Below are positions 24,852 through 27,765 of a DNA stretch of 27,765 nucleotides, piece after piece. Source of the DNA: CAMQRS01 sp964370645 (GTDB lineage Bacteria > Bacillota_I > Bacilli_A > Erysipelotrichales > Erysipelotrichaceae); assembly GCA_964370645.1 (NCBI GenBank), contig CAYJJS010000021.1, positions 1 to 27,765 of the forward strand, written 5' to 3'. Numbering within the stretch: the stretch's first letter is position 1; the number at the start of each line of letters is the position of its first letter. The translations under genes and the position numbers were made by a program. Below the pieces are notes generated by a model, which was not told where the DNA came from, made no database searches, and saw only the letters and a list, made by a program, of their open reading frames with translations.

Positions 24852-25619
24852 TTATTTATTTTGTAATTCATATAATATACGTAATCCTTTGAATGTTAAA
24901 TCCGGGTCATAAACATCGATACAATCTGTATGTTCTGCAATAATACGCCCTAACCCTCCGGTTGCGATAACTTTTATCTCTTTTTTTATTTCTTTTTTAA
25001 ACTTTTTTACAAGGTATTCAGTGTGCCCAACATACCCATAGAAAATACCTGCTTGCATTCCATGAATTGTGTTTGAACACAATATTTTAGTAGTTGGTTT
25101 GATTTCAATCTCTGGCAGTTTAGCAGTCTTCCCACTTAATGCTTGCGCAGTAATTTCTACCCCTGCACAAATACATCCACCTTGATACTCACCGGCTGCA
25201 TTTATGTATTCAAATGTAGTGGCGGTACCGAAGTCGATGACTAAGACATCACCACCATATACATAGTGCGCTCCCACCGCATCAACAATTCGATCTGCTC
25301 CGACTTCGCGTGGATTATCCACTTTGATAGATATTCCTGTTTTAATTCCAGGCCCTACTATAATTGGTTCTTTATGAATATATTTGCGTATTGAATTTGT
25401 GAATGAATGCATAATTTTAGGTACTACACTGGCTACGATAACATCTTGTATGTCATCAATTTGCACCATAGAGGTAGCAAGGAAGTTTGTAATCATAAAA
25501 CCATATTCATCACTTGTTCTTTTAAACCAAGTAGTTAAACGATAATTTCCAATCAATGAATCCCCTTTGTATATACCTATTGTTATATTTGTATTTCCAA
25601 TATCTATGACTAATAACAT
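24852..25619 (-). CDS. coaX: Type III pantothenate kinase
   Basis: The 255-residue protein phosphorylates pantothenate to 4'-phosphopantothenate, the first step of CoA synthesis; type III kinases are not inhibited by CoA. ASKHA motifs: VIDIGNTN at the N-terminus, HKEPIIVGPGIKTGI, GADRIVDAVGA, VIDFGTATTFEYI and ATGGLGRII. Length is typical (about 255). It follows coaBC by eight bases. The ribosome site AGGAGA lies just upstream of ATG. No type I or II kinase gene is visible here. Confidence 0.96.
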   Translation of the reverse strand: MLLVIDIGNTNITIGIYKGDSLIGNYRLTTWFKRTSDEYGFMITNFLATSMVQIDDIQDVIVASVVPKIMHSFTNSIRKYIHKEPIIVGPGIKTGISIKVDNPREVGADRIVDAVGAHYVYGGDVLVIDFGTATTFEYINAAGEYQGGCICAGVEITAQALSGKTAKLPEIEIKPTTKILCSNTIHGMQAGIFYGYVGHTEYLVKKFKKEIKKEIKVIATGGLGRIIAEHTDCIDVYDPDLTFKGLRILYELQNK

Positions 25620-25627
25620 GTGCTCTC

Positions 25628-26809
25628 CTATATCTTTAATAATGCATCGAAAATGTTTTTAGCAACATCTTCTTTTCGCATATTTTCGAAATGTATTGTT
25701 TCATCTTTTGTTAAAATGCTAATTGTGTTTGTATCACTATGGAAGCCAGAGTCTTTTTTACTGACATCATTGGCAATTAATATATCGCAATTTTTCCTAT
25801 TGAATTTCTCTCTTGCATATTGCAAAACATTATTTGTTTCAGCAGCAAATCCACAAATTATTTGGTGTTTTTTTCGTGCTGATAAAGTTGATAATATATC
25901 TATATTTTTTTCTAGTTGTAAAGTAAGTGAATCGCATTTCTTTATTTTTAAAGATTTTGCATTCACAACATAAAAGTCAGAAGGAGCTGCAGCAGCAATA
26001 AAATAATCACATGTATCAAAGTGCTGTGAACAAGCATCAAACATACTTTGTGTGCTTTCTACTTCAATGATATTCACATTACAAGGTCGAAATAAACTAG
26101 TCTTAGCACTAACTAATGTAACATCAGCGCCTAAATTTCTTGCATGTCTAGCAAGTGCATATCCCATTTTCCCACTTGAACTATTCGTAATATATCGAAC
26201 AGGGTCTATCGCTTCGATACAGCCACCAGCATTGATTAAAACTCGTTTTCCAAGCAAGGGCTTATCTGAACATAGAGCTTGCTCTATGTGTTCTAAAATC
26301 GTTGGTAAGCTCGCTAATTTCCCATCTCCAACATCTCCACATGCAAGGTTTCCGACTTCGCTATGAATAATAGTCATCCCAAATTGTTCGCAACGTTTGA
26401 TATTGTCTTGTGTAATAGGATTTTTTAGCATCTGTGTATTCATTGCTGGAGCAATTAATTTTGGACATGCAGCAGCTAAAAAAGTTGTGCTAAGCATATC
26501 ATCACAAATCCCATGTGCAACTTTCGCAATTATATTTGCAGTCGCTGGTACTAAAATAAATAAATCCGCTCGTTTGGCTAGTGAAATGTGTTCCACATTA
26601 TAATCTATTTCTCGATCGAAAGTATGTACATAAGTCTTGTGCTTAGTTAAGGATGAAAAAGTAAGAGGAGTTACAAATTGTGTTGCGTTCTCACTCATTA
26701 TAACTTCTACATCATGTCCTAACTTTAATAAATCACTCACTAATTGAACACTCTTAAAAGTAGCAATACTACTACTTACACCAACTATGATTGTTTTTTT
26801 ATTTACCAT
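25628..26809 (-). CDS. coaBC: Bifunctional phosphopantothenoylcysteine synthetase/decarboxylase
   Basis: The 393-residue fusion performs the second and third CoA steps: ligation of cysteine to 4'-phosphopantothenate with CTP (CoaB), then FMN-dependent decarboxylation to 4'-phosphopantetheine (CoaC). The CoaC half (about 1-175) has VGVSSSIATFKS, the active-site His in VEHISL, PAMNTQM and the flap GNLACGDVGDGK with its cysteine. The CoaB half (about 190-393) has NAGGCIEAIDPVRYITN, the dimer motif SSSGKMG and a lysine-rich KIKK near the CTP site. Its ATG overlaps the panT stop by seven bases (ATGGTAA), which suggests translational coupling. NAGGC replaces the common NAGGT. Confidence 0.96.
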   Translation of the reverse strand: MVNKKTIIVGVSSSIATFKSVQLVSDLLKLGHDVEVIMSENATQFVTPLTFSSLTKHKTYVHTFDREIDYNVEHISLAKRADLFILVPATANIIAKVAHGICDDMLSTTFLAAACPKLIAPAMNTQMLKNPITQDNIKRCEQFGMTIIHSEVGNLACGDVGDGKLASLPTILEHIEQALCSDKPLLGKRVLINAGGCIEAIDPVRYITNSSSGKMGYALARHARNLGADVTLVSAKTSLFRPCNVNIIEVESTQSMFDACSQHFDTCDYFIAAAAPSDFYVVNAKSLKIKKCDSLTLQLEKNIDILSTLSARKKHQIICGFAAETNNVLQYAREKFNRKNCDILIANDVSKKDSGFHSDTNTISILTKDETIHFENMRKEDVAKNIFDALLKI

Positions 26810-27408
26810 TTGATTACCTTCTTACTCACTTTACAAATTGGAATACATAGCACAATCGCAGCAATTGCTTCAGCAACACCATTACTTGCCACGATAAGCA
26901 ATATAAAAGATATAATTGTTTCATAAGGTTGATTAATAGCACTTGCATATGCCTCGCCAAATAGTAAATAAACAAGACTCATAACAAGAAGTGTATTCAC
27001 CAATGCGCCAACCAAAGCAGCAATTCCAATTGCTAGTGAACCTTTGTTCTTCAGTTTTTCATAGATATACCCTGCAATGTACCCAATTAGAATTCTAGGT
27101 ATGAAGGCAATTATTAAAGATTGCCAACTCCCATCGATTTCTCCAATCGAAATAAAGGGTGAAAAAAGAAATGATGTTGCTAATGGCTTTATTGTGTTGT
27201 TTATCATACTCATTAATCCGAATACGAAACCTACTATCGCTCCTTCTTTTTTACCTAATAAAATTCCAGCAATAATTACAGGAATGTGAAGTGTTGTTAC
27301 ATTCATAAACCCTAAAGGTATAAAACCTAAAAAGGGGATGATGCTGATAACCACCTCAATCGCTATGAACAGCGTTAAAAATGCCAATCTTCTAGTTTTT
27401 TTATTCAT
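26803..27408 (-). CDS. panT: ECF transporter substrate-binding subunit for pantothenate
   Basis: I choose the inner ATG (27408) because GGAGG lies four to eight bases before it; the upstream in-frame start would place this ribosome site inside the gene. The 201-residue protein has about six membrane helices and the S-component pattern LGFMNVTTLHIPVIIAG followed by LLGKKEGAIVGFVFGLMS. ECF S-components bind a vitamin and pair with a shared energising module (EcfA, EcfA', EcfT), which is not in this window. The pantothenate assignment rests on family resemblance and on its place at the head of coaBC-coaX. The folate and riboflavin S-components are the main alternatives and fit the context less well. 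Confidence 0.88.
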   Translation of the reverse strand: MNKKTRRLAFLTLFIAIEVVISIIPFLGFIPLGFMNVTTLHIPVIIAGILLGKKEGAIVGFVFGLMSMINNTIKPLATSFLFSPFISIGEIDGSWQSLIIAFIPRILIGYIAGYIYEKLKNKGSLAIGIAALVGALVNTLLVMSLVYLLFGEAYASAINQPYETIISFILLIVASNGVAEAIAAIVLCIPICKVSKKVIKW

Positions 27409-27517
27409 GTTTCCTCCACTGTCGCTCTTTTGATGCAACGTCTTAAATTGGTTTAATTGTATTGCTTAGTGAATGGACTTATAATCTCACTCCTAAATAC
27501 ATTTATTAAACGTTATA
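27409..27517 (-). promoter_or_regulatory. Leader of the panT operon
   Basis: About 100 untranslated bases lie between the promoter and the panT ATG. On the - strand AGTGA can pair with TCACT 14 bases later. Nearer the ribosome site, GTTGC can pair either with an upstream GCAAT or with a downstream GCGAC (each with a G-U), giving two mutually exclusive folds. It does not match a riboswitch class I can recognise; I compared it with the folate (THF) and pan motifs from memory and found no convincing fit. Confidence 0.3.
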
Positions 27518-27546
27518 ATTATAAAGCATATTTGTAAAATATACAA
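27518..27546 (-). promoter_or_regulatory. Sigma-A-type promoter of panT-coaBC-coaX-ackA
   Basis: On the - strand, TTGTAT (27546-27541) is followed after exactly 17 bases by a perfect TATAAT (27523-27518). It is the best-formed promoter in the window and lies about 110 bases before the panT start. Confidence 0.65.
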
Positions 27547-27569
27547 TTTAAGATATGCACTTAAAGTAA

Positions 27570-27598
27570 AATAAGTACCACTTCATGTGGTACTTATT
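27570..27598 (-). terminator. Perfect 12-bp hairpin upstream of the panT promoter, likely - strand terminator
   Basis: AATAAGTACCAC (27570-27581) and GTGGTACTTATT (27587-27598) pair perfectly around a five-base loop. Only the - strand reading runs into a T-rich tract (TTTTACTTT), so it should end transcripts coming from the right edge. From 27599 to 27765 I see no ORF, RNA gene or repeat of note; the sequence is A/T-rich. Confidence 0.6.
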
Positions 27599-27765
27599 AT
27601 TGAAAATTCACAATACAAATTAACGACGGGAATAATTAATATTGCATATAGCGAATAATCATAGTATTCTTTTGTAAATTAAATAGTGCATTGATACAAG
27701 GGAAATATATTTATTTTACGAAATTATTATAACTATACTAAATTATGCCAAACTAATCTAATCTA

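Noticed and set aside
26052..26366. 104-residue ORF on the + strand inside coaBC
   Set aside because: It is a shadow frame; coaBC is full length and conserved on the other strand.
27409..27517. Folate (THF) riboswitch
   Set aside because: A GGAGTGAGATTAT start and a TTGCATC string look faintly similar, but the closing P1 stem and the rest of the conserved core are missing.
1..27765. CRISPR array, insertion sequence, toxin-antitoxin or phage-defence cluster
   Set aside because: Reading both strands showed no regular repeat-spacer array, no transposase, no terminal inverted repeats and no recognisable defence protein.

Overview
The window (27,765 bases, A+T-rich) looks like chromosome of a low-GC Bacillota. 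A host-associated member of the Erysipelotrichia or a neighbouring class fits best: AGGAGG-type ribosome sites, sortase-type surface proteins, mucin-glycan enzymes, pantothenate salvage feeding CoaX, and no TGA stop in any of the 18 genes. The genus cannot be fixed from the sequence. TGG encodes Trp throughout, so the genetic code is not the Mycoplasma one.

Region 1 (1-13532, + strand) is a mucin O-glycan locus: a GH101 endo-alpha-N-acetylgalactosaminidase cut by the left window edge, a cytosolic GH112 galacto-N-biose phosphorylase, and a second, 2288-residue GH101. Both GH101 proteins end in a cell-wall sorting-type tail with a non-canonical motif. They would release the core-1 disaccharide Gal-beta-1,3-GalNAc from Ser/Thr outside the cell, and GH112 would phosphorolyse it inside. 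The disaccharide importer is not in the window. Two strong hairpins sit in the two intergenic gaps, where there is little or no room for a new promoter.

Region 2 (13533-17116) is a series of mostly single genes: a superoxide reductase that has lost half of its N-terminal iron site; a transglutaminase-fold lipoprotein; a convergent secreted GH25 lysozyme with two LysM modules; a small three-helix membrane protein; and a convergent, overlapping Spx-family regulator whose CxxC is CxxT. Upstream of the next gene lies a structured non-coding stretch ending in an orphan terminator.

Region 3 (17117-23596, + strand) is an envelope and membrane block: an ABC exporter half-transporter, a ZIP-family metal transporter whose start codon sits inside a 13-base inverted repeat, then an apparent operon of a membrane-anchored degenerate M28-like protein, cardiolipin synthase, a patatin-like phospholipase and a YdcF/DUF218 protein.

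Region 4 (27546-23624, - strand) is a compact pantothenate-to-CoA operon: promoter, leader, panT, coaBC, coaX, ackA, terminator. It imports pantothenate, phosphorylates it and converts it to 4'-phosphopantetheine; ackA links it to acetyl-phosphate and ATP metabolism. The last 350 bases hold this promoter, a leader and an orphan hairpin, but no gene.

I found no CRISPR array, transposon, tRNA or rRNA, and no clear new multi-gene defence system. The items most worth a second look are the GH101-GH112-GH101 locus with its hairpins and odd sorting signals, the Spx-like protein with Thr13, the degenerate M28-like protein in a lipid operon, the class-III-like superoxide reductase, the possible small RNA near 17000, and the absence of TGA stops.
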